Of a stretch of DNA of 64,000 nt, positions 7,975 to 16,823 are shown one piece after another. The translations under genes and the position numbers were made by a program. The notes under the pieces are model-generated. The model did not search any database. It was not told where the DNA came from and saw only the letters and a list, made by a program, of their open reading frames with translations. The stretch's first letter is position 1. Every line of letters starts with the position of its first letter. The DNA is from Pannonibacter indicus (GTDB lineage Bacteria; Pseudomonadota; Alphaproteobacteria; Rhizobiales; Stappiaceae), in assembly GCF_001418225.1 (NCBI RefSeq), contig NZ_LIPT01000008.1:124001-188000 (forward strand), in the 5' to 3' direction.

Positions 7975-9470
7975 CCGCGCCTGCCTTCTTCCGCAATTCC
8001 GCCGCCTTTTTCCGGCGCCTGTGGCCGCGCAGCCTTGGCGGCCAGCTCATCGCACTGCTCCTGATCGCCCTCATCGGCAGCCAGGCGGTTTCCATCTGGC
8101 TCTTTGCCGGGGAGCGGCGGCTTGCGGTCTATGAGGCGATCGGCGACGGGGTGATTGTCCGCACCGCCTCTCTGGTGCCGCTGCTGGAGACCTCCGGCGA
8201 AGCGACCCGAACCCAGCTGCTGCAGGCCACCAGCTCGGCCATCACCCGCTTCTGGCTGGACCAGAAGCCCTCGGTGGCCAACGTACCCCGGTCCGGCGCA
8301 GAGCGGCGGCTTGCCGCAGCACTGGCCGACGAGCTCGGACAGGACCCGGGCATCCGCGCCTCGCTCAGCGCAGCGGGCAAAGGCCCGGAAAGAGGCGCAG
8401 AACGAGGCTCCAGCAGGCCACCGCGCGAAGAACGGAAGAAGCGCGAAGAGGCAGGAGATACCAATCTTGAAAGGCTGGAGGAGCGGGAGCGCCGCCGCGA
8501 GGAGCGGCTGCGCCACCGGCTGATTGCGATCGAGTTTTCCGTGCCGCTCACCGATGGGCAATGGCTGAACGTGGTGACCAGTCAGCGCCCGCCGCCACCC
8601 GGCGCCTTCTACACCCTGGTCCTGCAGATGGGCCTGATGGCTCTGGCCATCATCGCCATAGTTGCCTTCACGATCCGGCAGGTCTCCCGTCCCTTGCGCC
8701 AGCTGGCCGATGCTGCCGACCGGCTGGGCCGGGGCGAAGACGTGCCGCCGGTGCCGGAGGCAGGCCCGCGCGAGCTGCGCAGCACCATCTCCGCCTTCAA
8801 TGCCATGCAGGACCGGCTGAGCCGCTTCGTGGCAGACCGCACGCGCATGCTGGCCGCCATCAGCCACGACCTGCGCACCCCCATCACCTCCCTGCGCCTC
8901 AGGGCCGAATTCATCGACGATGACGAGAACCGGGAGAAGATGATCGCCACGCTGGATGAAATGGCCGCGATGACGGAAGCCACCCTCGCTTTCGCCCGGG
9001 ACGAAGCCGTCAGCGAGCCGCGTGAAGCAGTGGACCTTGTCGCCGTTCTGGAAAGCCTTGCGGGCGACCAGGCCGACATGGGCCACGATGTGCGCCTGAT
9101 GGCAACCGGGACTGATGCAGAGGCAGCGCCTGTCACTCTGCCCTGCCGCCCGATGGCGCTGAAACGTGCCCTGCGCAACCTGATCGAAAACGCCGTCCGC
9201 TACGGCGGCGCGGCCCGCATTTCGGTGGAGACAGGCCAGCGTGAAGTCATCATCCGCGTGGAAGATGACGGTCCTGGCATCCCGGAAGACCGGATGGGCG
9301 ATGTGTTCGAGCCCTTCGTCCGGCTGGAGACATCCCGCAGCGGCGAGACGGGCGGCATCGGCCTCGGCCTTGCCATCGCCCGCTCCCTCATCCACGCCCA
9401 CGGCGGCACCATAACCCTCACCAACAGCTCCAAAGGCGGCCTCACCGCCACGGTGACGCTGCCGCTCTAA
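7971..9470 (+). CDS. Sensor histidine kinase with HAMP domain
   Basis: Partner kinase of the preceding regulator, 499 residues. There are two transmembrane helices (about 22-45 and 215-238) around a periplasmic region. That region ends in an unusually charged Arg/Glu stretch (about 130-178, many EERRR-type repeats). Then come HAMP (about 238-290), the dimerisation/phosphoacceptor helix with His299 in AAISHDLRTP, and a HATPase domain with N box ENAVRYGG and glycine boxes DDGPGIP and GGIGLGLA. The architecture is EnvZ/OmpB-like. The charged, low-complexity sensor might bind cations, which would fit the neighbouring calcium-binding protein (inference). Confidence 0.93.
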   Translation: MTAPAFFRNSAAFFRRLWPRSLGGQLIALLLIALIGSQAVSIWLFAGERRLAVYEAIGDGVIVRTASLVPLLETSGEATRTQLLQATSSAITRFWLDQKPSVANVPRSGAERRLAAALADELGQDPGIRASLSAAGKGPERGAERGSSRPPREERKKREEAGDTNLERLEERERRREERLRHRLIAIEFSVPLTDGQWLNVVTSQRPPPPGAFYTLVLQMGLMALAIIAIVAFTIRQVSRPLRQLADAADRLGRGEDVPPVPEAGPRELRSTISAFNAMQDRLSRFVADRTRMLAAISHDLRTPITSLRLRAEFIDDDENREKMIATLDEMAAMTEATLAFARDEAVSEPREAVDLVAVLESLAGDQADMGHDVRLMATGTDAEAAPVTLPCRPMALKRALRNLIENAVRYGGAARISVETGQREVIIRVEDDGPGIPEDRMGDVFEPFVRLETSRSGETGGIGLGLAIARSLIHAHGGTITLTNSSKGGLTATVTLPL

Positions 9471-9535
9471 AGGTTAATATAAAGATATCTTTATATCATT
9501 GACACGCGCAAGAATCGCGGCAACACTGCTTCAAT

Positions 9536-9716
9536 CGTGGTTCTGCGGATCAATGATCCGGAGCTAAGAGGGAATCCGGTGCGGTGCAGTGATGCACTCA
9601 TGCCGGAGCTGCCCCCGCAACTGTAAGCAGCGAGCTGCCATTCACCATGTCACTGGGGAAGACGCCCCGGGAAGACGGATGGCCGCGATGACCTGCAAGC
9701 CAGGAGACCTGCCACG
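9536..9716 (+). promoter_or_regulatory. Cobalamin (adenosylcobalamin) riboswitch
   Basis: The class is recognisable by eye. P1 pairs CGTGG (9536-9540) with CCACG (9712-9716). GGGAATCCGGTG is at 9570-9581, followed by GAGCTGCCCCCGCAACTGTAAGC around 9606-9628 and GGGAAGACGGAT around 9669. The B12 box AAGCCAGGAGACCTGCC is at 9697-9713. Downstream, GTGTCCCGG (9739-9747) can pair with CCGGGACAC (9764-9772), and CACGC (9770-9774) with GCGTG (9779-9783). These two stems are mutually exclusive and could be the expression platform. It controls metE, consistent with the known rule that cobalamin shuts off the B12-independent methionine synthase. Confidence 0.95.
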
Positions 9717-9838
9717 GTAGATAACGTTCTCGGGCGGGGTGTCCCGGTGTGCGCCTGTTCCGCCCGGGACACGCATGCGCGTGCTCGGGCTGTCTTGCGT
9801 CATGCCCATACTTTGCCCGCAACCTTCGGGGTAAGGAA

Positions 9839-12214
9839 ATGAGCATACAGACCGCAAACCTCGGTTTTCCGAGAATTGGCAGACAGCGCGAACTCAAGTT
9901 TGCTCTGGAAGACTTCTGGTCAGGCAAATCTGACGAGGCCACCCTGCAAGCCAAGGCCCGCGCCTTGCGCGCCGCCCACTGGCAGCATCAGCGGGAGGCT
10001 GGAATAAGCATCATCCCGTCCAACGATTTCTCGCTCTATGATCATGTCCTTGATCTGGCGGTGATGACCGGAGCAATCCCGGATGGCTATGGCTGGACTG
10101 GCGGACCGGTCTCCATTGCCACCCTCTTCGCCCTTGCCAGAGGCTCAGCCAGTACCGCCAGCAACACCTGCGCGTGCAACGGCCAGCACTCAGGTGATGC
10201 AGAGGCAAAACCTGCGCTGGAAATGACCAAATGGTTCGACACCAATTACCATTATCTGGTGCCAGAACTGCACGCAGGACAAACATTCAGCCTGACCGGG
10301 AACAAGCCGCTGGAGCACTTCCGGGAAGCCGCCGCTCTGGGAATTCATACGCGGCCCGTCATTCTGGGGCCGGTGACCTTCCTGACGCTTGCCAAGACGC
10401 GGGACGGATCAGCCTCTCTCGCGCTGCTGGATAAGCTGCTGCCGGTCTATGGCCAGATCCTCAAGGAGCTGAAGGCGGCAGGCGCAGACTGGGTGCAGAT
10501 GGATGAACCCTGCCTTGTGACCAGCCTTTCCACCATCGAGAAGGAAGCGCTGGTGCAGGCGTACCGGTACCTCGCTGCAGAGGTTCCCGGCCTCTCTCTG
10601 ATGCTGGCCACCTATTTCGGCGGACTTGAGGACAACCTCGAAACGGCCCTTTCCCTGCCCGTTGCCGGACTGCATGTGGATCTTGTCCGCGCACCGCAGA
10701 CCCTTGCCCCGTTGCTGGCCAGTGCGCCGGAGCATTTGCGCCTGTCACTGGGGATCATCGACGGGCGCAATGTGTGGCGTGCGGATCTCGCCCGATGCCT
10801 CGACCGCATCAGCGCAGCAGCCACCTGGCCCGGCGGCATCGAAATCGCACCGTCCTGCTCCCTGCTGCATGTGCCGGTGGATCTCGCGCTTGAAACGGAC
10901 CTCGATCAGGAGCTTGCCTCCTGGCTCGCCTTTGCCACGCAGAAGCTGGGCGAGCTTGCTGCCTTGCGGAACGCTCTCGCAGCCTGGGCCAGCGGCAGCA
11001 GCCTGCTTGACGGCGGCACGCAGGCGGCCTTTGACACGGCAGCGGCAGCCCTTGCAACGCGCAGCAGGTCCAACAGGGTCAGCGACCCCGCCGTGCAGGC
11101 AAGAGTGCAGGCCCTCGGCACGGGGCAGCATCTGCGCGGCGCGCCTTTTGCCTTGCGGCAGGTGCTCCAGCGCACCCGCAATCCGCTGCCGCTCTTTCCA
11201 ACCACCACGATCGGTTCCTTCCCGCAGACGGCAGATGTACGAAAGGCCCGTGCCCTGCATGGGCGCGGCAAGCTGACGGATGAGGATTACACAGCATTCC
11301 TCAAGCGCGAGACCGCCGCAGCCATCCGCTGGCAGGACGAAATCGGCCTTGATGTGCTCGTGCATGGCGAGTTCGAGCGCAACGATATGGTGCAGTATTT
11401 CGGCGAGCAGCTGAAGGGCTTTGCCTTCACCCGCAATGCCTGGGTGCAGAGCTACGGCTCCCGCTGCGTGCGCCCGCCCATCATCTACGGTGATGTCTCC
11501 CGGCCCGCTCCCATGACGGTGGACTGGTGGCGCTTCGCCCAGTCCCAGACAGGCAAGCCGGTCAAAGGCATGCTGACCGGTCCGGTGACCATTCTGAACT
11601 GGTCCTTCGTGCGCGACGACCTGCCACGCGAAACGGTCTGCCGCCAGATCGCCCTGGCCATCCGGGATGAAGTGTCGGACCTTGAGACGGCCGGAGCCTC
11701 CATGATCCAGATCGATGAAGCCGCCCTGCGTGAGGGCCTGCCGCTGCGCCGCAGGGACTGGGATCACTATCTCGACTGGGCCATCCGCTGCTTCCGCATC
11801 TGCTGCAGCGAGGCGGGAGACTCGACCCAGATCCATACCCATATGTGCTACTCAGAGTTCAATGGCATCCTTCCCGCCATCATCGCCATGGATGCAGATG
11901 TCATCTCCATCGAGGCCTCCCGCTCGCGGATGGAACTGCTGGATGCCCTGACATCACAGGGTTACCCGAATGAGATCGGTCCCGGCATCTATGACATTCA
12001 CTCGCCCCGCATTCCGGGCATCGGCGAGATCGAAACCCTGCTGGGCCTCGCGCGCCAGCGGTTGCGCGACGGTCAGATGTGGGTCAATCCGGATTGCGGG
12101 TTAAAGACGCGCAAATGGGATGAGGTCCGCCCGGCCCTGATCAACATGGTTGAAGCAGCCCGCGCCCTGCGCCGTGCCGCAAATGCCTGCACACAAGGCG
12201 GAGACGCAGCATGA
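9839..12214 (+). CDS. metE: Cobalamin-independent methionine synthase
   Basis: 5-methyltetrahydropteroyltriglutamate-homocysteine methyltransferase, 791 residues, close to the usual 750-790. It transfers a methyl group to homocysteine without B12. The N-terminal NLGFPRIGRQRELKFALE and the C-terminal catalytic half are clear. The zinc ligands are visible in HTHMCYSEF and NPDCGLKTRKW. ATG 9839 is chosen over the longer frame (from 9749, inside the leader) because the conserved protein begins MSIQTANLGFPRIG and AAGGA lies directly upstream. A cobalamin riboswitch precedes it. A cobalamin-dependent MetH elsewhere in the genome is expected from this arrangement. Confidence 0.97.
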   Translation: MSIQTANLGFPRIGRQRELKFALEDFWSGKSDEATLQAKARALRAAHWQHQREAGISIIPSNDFSLYDHVLDLAVMTGAIPDGYGWTGGPVSIATLFALARGSASTASNTCACNGQHSGDAEAKPALEMTKWFDTNYHYLVPELHAGQTFSLTGNKPLEHFREAAALGIHTRPVILGPVTFLTLAKTRDGSASLALLDKLLPVYGQILKELKAAGADWVQMDEPCLVTSLSTIEKEALVQAYRYLAAEVPGLSLMLATYFGGLEDNLETALSLPVAGLHVDLVRAPQTLAPLLASAPEHLRLSLGIIDGRNVWRADLARCLDRISAAATWPGGIEIAPSCSLLHVPVDLALETDLDQELASWLAFATQKLGELAALRNALAAWASGSSLLDGGTQAAFDTAAAALATRSRSNRVSDPAVQARVQALGTGQHLRGAPFALRQVLQRTRNPLPLFPTTTIGSFPQTADVRKARALHGRGKLTDEDYTAFLKRETAAAIRWQDEIGLDVLVHGEFERNDMVQYFGEQLKGFAFTRNAWVQSYGSRCVRPPIIYGDVSRPAPMTVDWWRFAQSQTGKPVKGMLTGPVTILNWSFVRDDLPRETVCRQIALAIRDEVSDLETAGASMIQIDEAALREGLPLRRRDWDHYLDWAIRCFRICCSEAGDSTQIHTHMCYSEFNGILPAIIAMDADVISIEASRSRMELLDALTSQGYPNEIGPGIYDIHSPRIPGIGEIETLLGLARQRLRDGQMWVNPDCGLKTRKWDEVRPALINMVEAARALRRAANACTQGGDAA

Positions 12215-13044
12215 CGGTCACCGCTGTTTCAACTTCAACCCTGCAGGAAGGGCTGGCGCACACGCCAGCCCCGATCGCCACTCTGCTGGAGATCGTCTTT
12301 CCGGGCGACACCAACCACCATGGCACACTCTTCGGCGGTGCCGGGCTGGCCTATATGGACCGGATCGCCTTCATCGCAGCCAGCCGTCACGGCCGCGTGC
12401 CTTTCGTCACGGCCTCCTGCGAAAATGTGGGTTTTCACAAGCCTGCGCATGTGGGCGAGATCGTCTCCTTTGACGCTTCCATCCGTGAGGTGCGGCGCCG
12501 GTCGCTGACTGTGGAAGTGAAGATGGCCGCTCAGACCATTCTGGGCGGCGAGCGTCACGTCTGCACCGCAGGTGTGTTCCACATGGTTGCCTTGCCCGCT
12601 GAAGGAAAAGCTGCCGGCTGGAGCCTTCCGCCCCTGACAGAAGAGGCAGCCCCTGCCAGACCTGACGAACTGCGCATGGCGGATATTGTCTTTGCCGATC
12701 AGGTCAATGGCAATGGTGCCCTGTTCGGCGGCCACGCCCTTGCCTTCATGACCAAGGCAGCCTTCATCAGCGCCTCGCGCCTCAGCGGCAGGCTTACAGT
12801 GCTGGCCGCAACAAGGCAGATCGAGTTCCACCATCCCGTTGCCCTTGGGGCAATCGTGGAGGCCGTGGCGCGGATAGCGTCCGTCGGACGGTCCTCGATT
12901 CATGTCGAGGTGGATCTGTGGTCCGAAGGTCTGCTGACGGGAAAGAGGCAACTGGCCGCGAAAGGGCAGTTCGTCATGGTCGCAGTGGATGCCTCACACC
13001 GGCCGGTGGCTGCGCGGCAGAAGCCAAGCGCACCCGAAAGCTGA
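12211..13044 (+). CDS. Acyl-CoA thioesterase with two hotdog domains
   Basis: A 277-residue protein built of two tandem hotdog folds of the YciA/ACOT type. Domain 1 spans about 20-135 with NHHGTLFGGAGLAYMD, and domain 2 spans about 150-265 with NGNGALFGGHALAFM. Family members hydrolyse medium- or long-chain acyl-CoA. Single-domain YciA proteins are about half this length, so this is a fused tandem like eukaryotic ACOTs. The ATG overlaps the metE stop by four bases, so it is translationally coupled to metE and falls under the same cobalamin riboswitch. Why a thioesterase should follow B12 status is not obvious. Confidence 0.86.
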   Translation: MTVTAVSTSTLQEGLAHTPAPIATLLEIVFPGDTNHHGTLFGGAGLAYMDRIAFIAASRHGRVPFVTASCENVGFHKPAHVGEIVSFDASIREVRRRSLTVEVKMAAQTILGGERHVCTAGVFHMVALPAEGKAAGWSLPPLTEEAAPARPDELRMADIVFADQVNGNGALFGGHALAFMTKAAFISASRLSGRLTVLAATRQIEFHHPVALGAIVEAVARIASVGRSSIHVEVDLWSEGLLTGKRQLAAKGQFVMVAVDASHRPVAARQKPSAPES

Positions 13045-13099
13045 CGGAACGGGGCCCCTTTAAGGGTGCGGCAGGCAGATCTGTTCTACCGCACATCCC

Positions 13100-13804
13100 T
13101 CAAACCGTTCCGAACACCTTGTCCACGTCAGCGGCATCCAGCAGGCGCCACTTGCCTTCTGCGACGCCGTCCAGCCCCAGATGGCCGATGCGGATGCGGG
13201 AGAGGGTGTTCACGTGGTTGCCGGTGGCGGCGAACATGCGGCGGACCTGGTGGTAACGGCCCTCATGCAACGTCAGCCGCACCTTTTGCGGGGTCAGGAC
13301 TTCCAGTTCGGCAGGCTTCAGCGGCTTGTCCTCGCTTTCCAGCATCATGGTGCCGGAGGCAAACAGCTCAGCTTCATTGCCCTGCAAGGGCCTGTCCAGC
13401 TCGGCCTCATAGACTTTCGGTACCTCGGCCTTGGGCGAGATGATCTTGTGCAGCAAGGTGCCGTCATCGGTGAAGAGCAGCGCACCGGCCGTTTCCCGGT
13501 CAAGGCGGCCAACGGTGGACAGCACCGGCTTTCGGTAACGGAACCGGTCCGGCAGCAGGTCATAGACGAGCCGGCCCTGATCCTTGGTCGAGCAGGTGTA
13601 GCCCACCGGCTTGTTCAGCAGCAGGATCATGCCCTGCGGCGGATCCAGAGGCTCATCATCAAACAGGATGTCCTCATGTGCGGTTTTGGAATCGGCCTTA
13701 AGCCGCTGCCCGGCCCGGTCGGTCACCCAGCCGTTGCGAATGGCGATCTGCACTTCCTTGCGGGTGCCATAGCCGAGATTGGCAAGAAGCTTGACCAGTC
13801 TCAT
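13100..13804 (-). CDS. rsuA: 16S rRNA pseudouridine synthase, RsuA family
   Basis: A 234-residue enzyme of the RsuA/RluB/E/F group. The N-terminal S4-like RNA-binding segment is short (about 1-60). The catalytic Asp102 lies in GRLDRETAGALL. NKPVGYTCS and the C-terminal LHEGRYHQVRRMFAATG are family hallmarks. RsuA itself makes pseudouridine 516 of 16S rRNA; which uridine is the target here cannot be proven by sequence alone. Its ATG overlaps the stop of the upstream methyltransferase by four bases, giving a two-gene rRNA-modification operon. It converges on the thioesterase gene. Confidence 0.88.
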   Translation of the reverse strand: MRLVKLLANLGYGTRKEVQIAIRNGWVTDRAGQRLKADSKTAHEDILFDDEPLDPPQGMILLLNKPVGYTCSTKDQGRLVYDLLPDRFRYRKPVLSTVGRLDRETAGALLFTDDGTLLHKIISPKAEVPKVYEAELDRPLQGNEAELFASGTMMLESEDKPLKPAELEVLTPQKVRLTLHEGRYHQVRRMFAATGNHVNTLSRIRIGHLGLDGVAEGKWRLLDAADVDKVFGTV

Positions 13805-14844
13805 CGGCCGCGCGCCTTGCGTGCGTGGATCACCTTGTAGCCGCCCTCGTCCGCCACCATGATGACCTCGGCAAAGACTTCATTGATGACGCCCTCGTAG
13901 GGCAAATGCCGGTTGGCGACGAGCCACAGATGCCCGCCCGGCTTCAGGGACCGCGCAGCCGCCCGCACGAAGCCCTGGCCGATATCCGTCCGTCCGGCCT
14001 TGCCGGTCTGGTGGAACGGTGGATTGGTGACGATGAAATCATAGGTCTTGTTCAGCCCCTTGGTCACGTCCACCCAGTGGAAGCCGAGACGGCGGCCGGT
14101 GGCCAGCGGCGTCACATTCTCCCGCGCCAGATCCAGCGCCCGCTGTTCGGCCTCGTAAAGATCGAGCCCGGTCACCTTGGCACAGCGCTTGAGAACCTCG
14201 GTGGACAGATAGCCGAAGCCCGCCCCCAGATCCGCACCTTCGCCGGACAGGCTGGCGGGCAGATTGGCCGCCAGCAGCGCGGAAGCGGCATCAATGTGAT
14301 CCCAGGCAAAAACACCCGGACGGCTGAGAAACTGCCCATCAAGGATCGGGCGCACCGCATCCAGTTCCACCCATTCGGCCACCAGCGCGCCGTTGACGCG
14401 GGCCTCATCCTTGATGGTCCAGGCAACGCGGCACTTGGCCTTGGAGAGTTTGCCGTCGAGACCGGCAAGGCTTTCGAGATCACCTTCCAGCGCCTTGCCG
14501 CCTTCTGCGTTCGTCGCACAGACCACGATCAGCCCCCCGGGAGCGGCCCGCCGCACAGCATCGGCAAGCAACGCCCGTGCCTCCTGCTTCTGGCGCGGCG
14601 GCAGCACCAGCACCAGCGGATAGCGCTCGCCCTCAGCCTGATGCAGCACCGTATACCCCTGAGCTGCCAGCGCATCCCGGTCGGGCGCAAAGCTCTGCAC
14701 CGGCACCAGCGCGCCCTCGGGCAGCTCCTTCAGGTCCGCACCCGCGCGGGCACGCAGGAACAGGATGCTGCCTCGCGTCTGTGGCAGGTCGAGCGTGCCG
14801 TTCAGAAAGGGAAGGAGGAGCGTTTCAAGGACTGTGTCGGACAT
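13801..14844 (-). CDS. RsmC-like class I rRNA (guanine-N2) methyltransferase
   Basis: A 347-residue protein with a degenerate N-terminal methyltransferase-like domain and an active C-terminal domain, as in RsmC/RlmG. The SAM-binding loop reads ADLGAGFGYLS, and the catalytic NPPFH motif follows in DFIVTNPPFHQTG. RsmC methylates G1207 of 16S rRNA. The start at 14844 (MSDTVLETLL) is preferred to the longer frame because the upstream extension is low-complexity. Translational coupling to the RsuA gene (ATGA overlap) supports a ribosome-modification role. Confidence 0.85.
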   Translation of the reverse strand: MSDTVLETLLLPFLNGTLDLPQTRGSILFLRARAGADLKELPEGALVPVQSFAPDRDALAAQGYTVLHQAEGERYPLVLVLPPRQKQEARALLADAVRRAAPGGLIVVCATNAEGGKALEGDLESLAGLDGKLSKAKCRVAWTIKDEARVNGALVAEWVELDAVRPILDGQFLSRPGVFAWDHIDAASALLAANLPASLSGEGADLGAGFGYLSTEVLKRCAKVTGLDLYEAEQRALDLARENVTPLATGRRLGFHWVDVTKGLNKTYDFIVTNPPFHQTGKAGRTDIGQGFVRAAARSLKPGGHLWLVANRHLPYEGVINEVFAEVIMVADEGGYKVIHARKARGR

Positions 14845-14962
14845 GGCGGCGCTTTCAATGCAGGCGGGCGGCAGTTCTGCACTGCCGCCCGGCCGGTTCA
14901 TCCGCACTCATACAAGCCGCAGCGGGCAAGGTCAAAGCCGCCTTGCGCCGCCTGCAGGCAGA

Positions 14963-16645
14963 TCACGCTGCGGCAAGCCTGCGCACGAAGTCATCCACCG
15001 CACGGCGCAGGGCATCCGTCTGGCTGCCCACCGCATGCGAGGAGATCATGAGCCGGGCTGCAGTCTCATTTGTCTGCGCCACCGCGCTGCGCATCTGTTC
15101 CATGTTGCCGGTGACCTCGGAGGTCCGGGCAGACGTGATCTGCGCATTGGAGGCGATTTCCGCCGTCGCCTGCCCCTGCTGCTCGACGGCGCGGCTGACG
15201 GATTCAGCATGTTCATCAATGGTACGCATGATCTCGGTGATCTTCTCGATCGCCAGAACCGCATCATCCGTCGAGGCCTGAATGGCCGAAATCTGGCTGG
15301 AAATTTCGTCCGTGGCCTTGGCCGTCTGAGAGGCAAGCTGCTTCACCTCGGATGCCACGACCGCAAAGCCCTTGCCCATCTCGCCGGCCCGCGCCGCCTC
15401 GATGGTGGCATTGAGCGCCAGAAGGTTGGTTTGGGCGGCAATCTCCTGAATGAGCGTTACCACCTGGCCGATCTTGTCTGCTGCGACTGCAAGGCTGGTC
15501 ACCTTCTGGTTCGTGGCTTCCGCTTGGCGGGAGGCGTCATCCACCACCTTGGCCGTCGTCGTCACCTGCCGGGTGATTTCTCCAATCGAGGCAGACAGTT
15601 CCTCGGAGGCAGCGGCGACCGTTTCAACGTTGGCGGAAGCCTGCAGCGCGGCGTCGGCGGCGGCACTCACCATGCCGCTGCTCTGGCGCGCGGTCGCGTC
15701 CATCGCCGAAACATCGCGGCTCAGCTCCAACGCTGCATTCTGCAGAGCATCGAAATAGCTGCCGGTCGTGGCGCGGAAGTCCTCGGCAAGGCGGCGCATG
15801 AGTTCGGCCTTCTCGGCCTGTGCCTCGCCCTCACGCCTGCGCACGGTCTCGGCAAGCTCATTCTGCTCGATCAGCGACTGGCGGAACCCGGCAAGAGCGT
15901 CGCGCAGATCACCCAGTTCATCCGCGCTGGACCATTCCGGCAGCCGGTGGGACAGTTCCCCTCGCGACAGGGCACCGGCGGTTGCCGCCAGTTCATCCGC
16001 CCGCACCGCGATGCGTGAGCGCAGGAACAGCCAGCCGCCAATCGCGGCAAACAGGGTCGTGACAATCGAGATCATCTGCACCAGCACCACAACGCTGGCG
16101 GTGGCACGCAGACCAGCAATGCCTTCGGCCATCTCTTGCTTGATCAGTTCTTCCGCCTTGTCCGCCTCTGCGATCAGCATGTCGAACGCCTGGTCAAACA
16201 CTTCGTCAGCTTTGCTGCCGGCAATGTCCTTGCCGGCATTCATGTAGCGCTCGCGGGCGACCTTCTCAAACGTATCGACTTCTTCCTGGACAGCCTGCAT
16301 CACGCGGCGCACTTCCGCCGACTCCGTGGGAAAGAACCTGCCCTCATCATTGGTGCCGCCATTCACAATGGCACCGGCGAAAAAGCGCGCTTCCTTCAGC
16401 AGGCCCCAGACTTCATTGATGTCCTCGCCCTCGTCCCCGGTCATGATCTCCTCGAAGATCAGATGGGCACGTGTCGCCGTCAGCTTGATTTCCATCGCAG
16501 CGTCAGCGAGCGGCGCGAGTCTTTCTCCAACGTGAAGCCCTTCATCTGCCAGTCTGGCACTTTGTATGAAAGTCAGTACGCCCGTCACAACAACGACTGC
16601 AGCCATCGCGGAGAAAATACTCAGCAGCTTCCCGGAAACACGCAT
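14963..16645 (-). CDS. Methyl-accepting chemotaxis protein
   Basis: Chemoreceptor of 560 residues. It has an N-terminal transmembrane helix (about 7-28), a helical periplasmic ligand domain (about 30-175), a second helix (about 178-202), a HAMP region (about 203-260) and a long coiled-coil signalling domain. The signalling hairpin tip is canonical ([20 protein letters not shown], then [15 protein letters not shown]). It ends with [10 protein letters not shown], so there is no CheR-docking pentapeptide. ATG 16645 fits the GAGGG 9-13 bases upstream; the longer frame to 16684 adds only a polar 13-residue tail. No che genes are nearby, so it is an orphan receptor. The ligand is unknown. Confidence 0.93.
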   Translation of the reverse strand: MRVSGKLLSIFSAMAAVVVVTGVLTFIQSARLADEGLHVGERLAPLADAAMEIKLTATRAHLIFEEIMTGDEGEDINEVWGLLKEARFFAGAIVNGGTNDEGRFFPTESAEVRRVMQAVQEEVDTFEKVARERYMNAGKDIAGSKADEVFDQAFDMLIAEADKAEELIKQEMAEGIAGLRATASVVVLVQMISIVTTLFAAIGGWLFLRSRIAVRADELAATAGALSRGELSHRLPEWSSADELGDLRDALAGFRQSLIEQNELAETVRRREGEAQAEKAELMRRLAEDFRATTGSYFDALQNAALELSRDVSAMDATARQSSGMVSAAADAALQASANVETVAAASEELSASIGEITRQVTTTAKVVDDASRQAEATNQKVTSLAVAADKIGQVVTLIQEIAAQTNLLALNATIEAARAGEMGKGFAVVASEVKQLASQTAKATDEISSQISAIQASTDDAVLAIEKITEIMRTIDEHAESVSRAVEQQGQATAEIASNAQITSARTSEVTGNMEQMRSAVAQTNETAARLMISSHAVGSQTDALRRAVDDFVRRLAAA

Positions 16646-16823
16646 CCTGCAATCCCTCTTCGGCACATGCGATGAAAATGCCAATCCAGACGGAATGATG
16701 CAGGATAGATGTTACGACAATCTTAGTCTCTCGAAGGGCTTCGATCGGCACTTATAACAATGAAATACAATTCGAGTTGCCACCGGCAAAGAGGTTCGGT
16801 CTTTCCGGTGGCAGGATCAACAA

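Noticed and set aside
10745-11842. A 365-codon minus-strand frame inside metE
   Set aside because: metE is complete and well conserved on the plus strand here.
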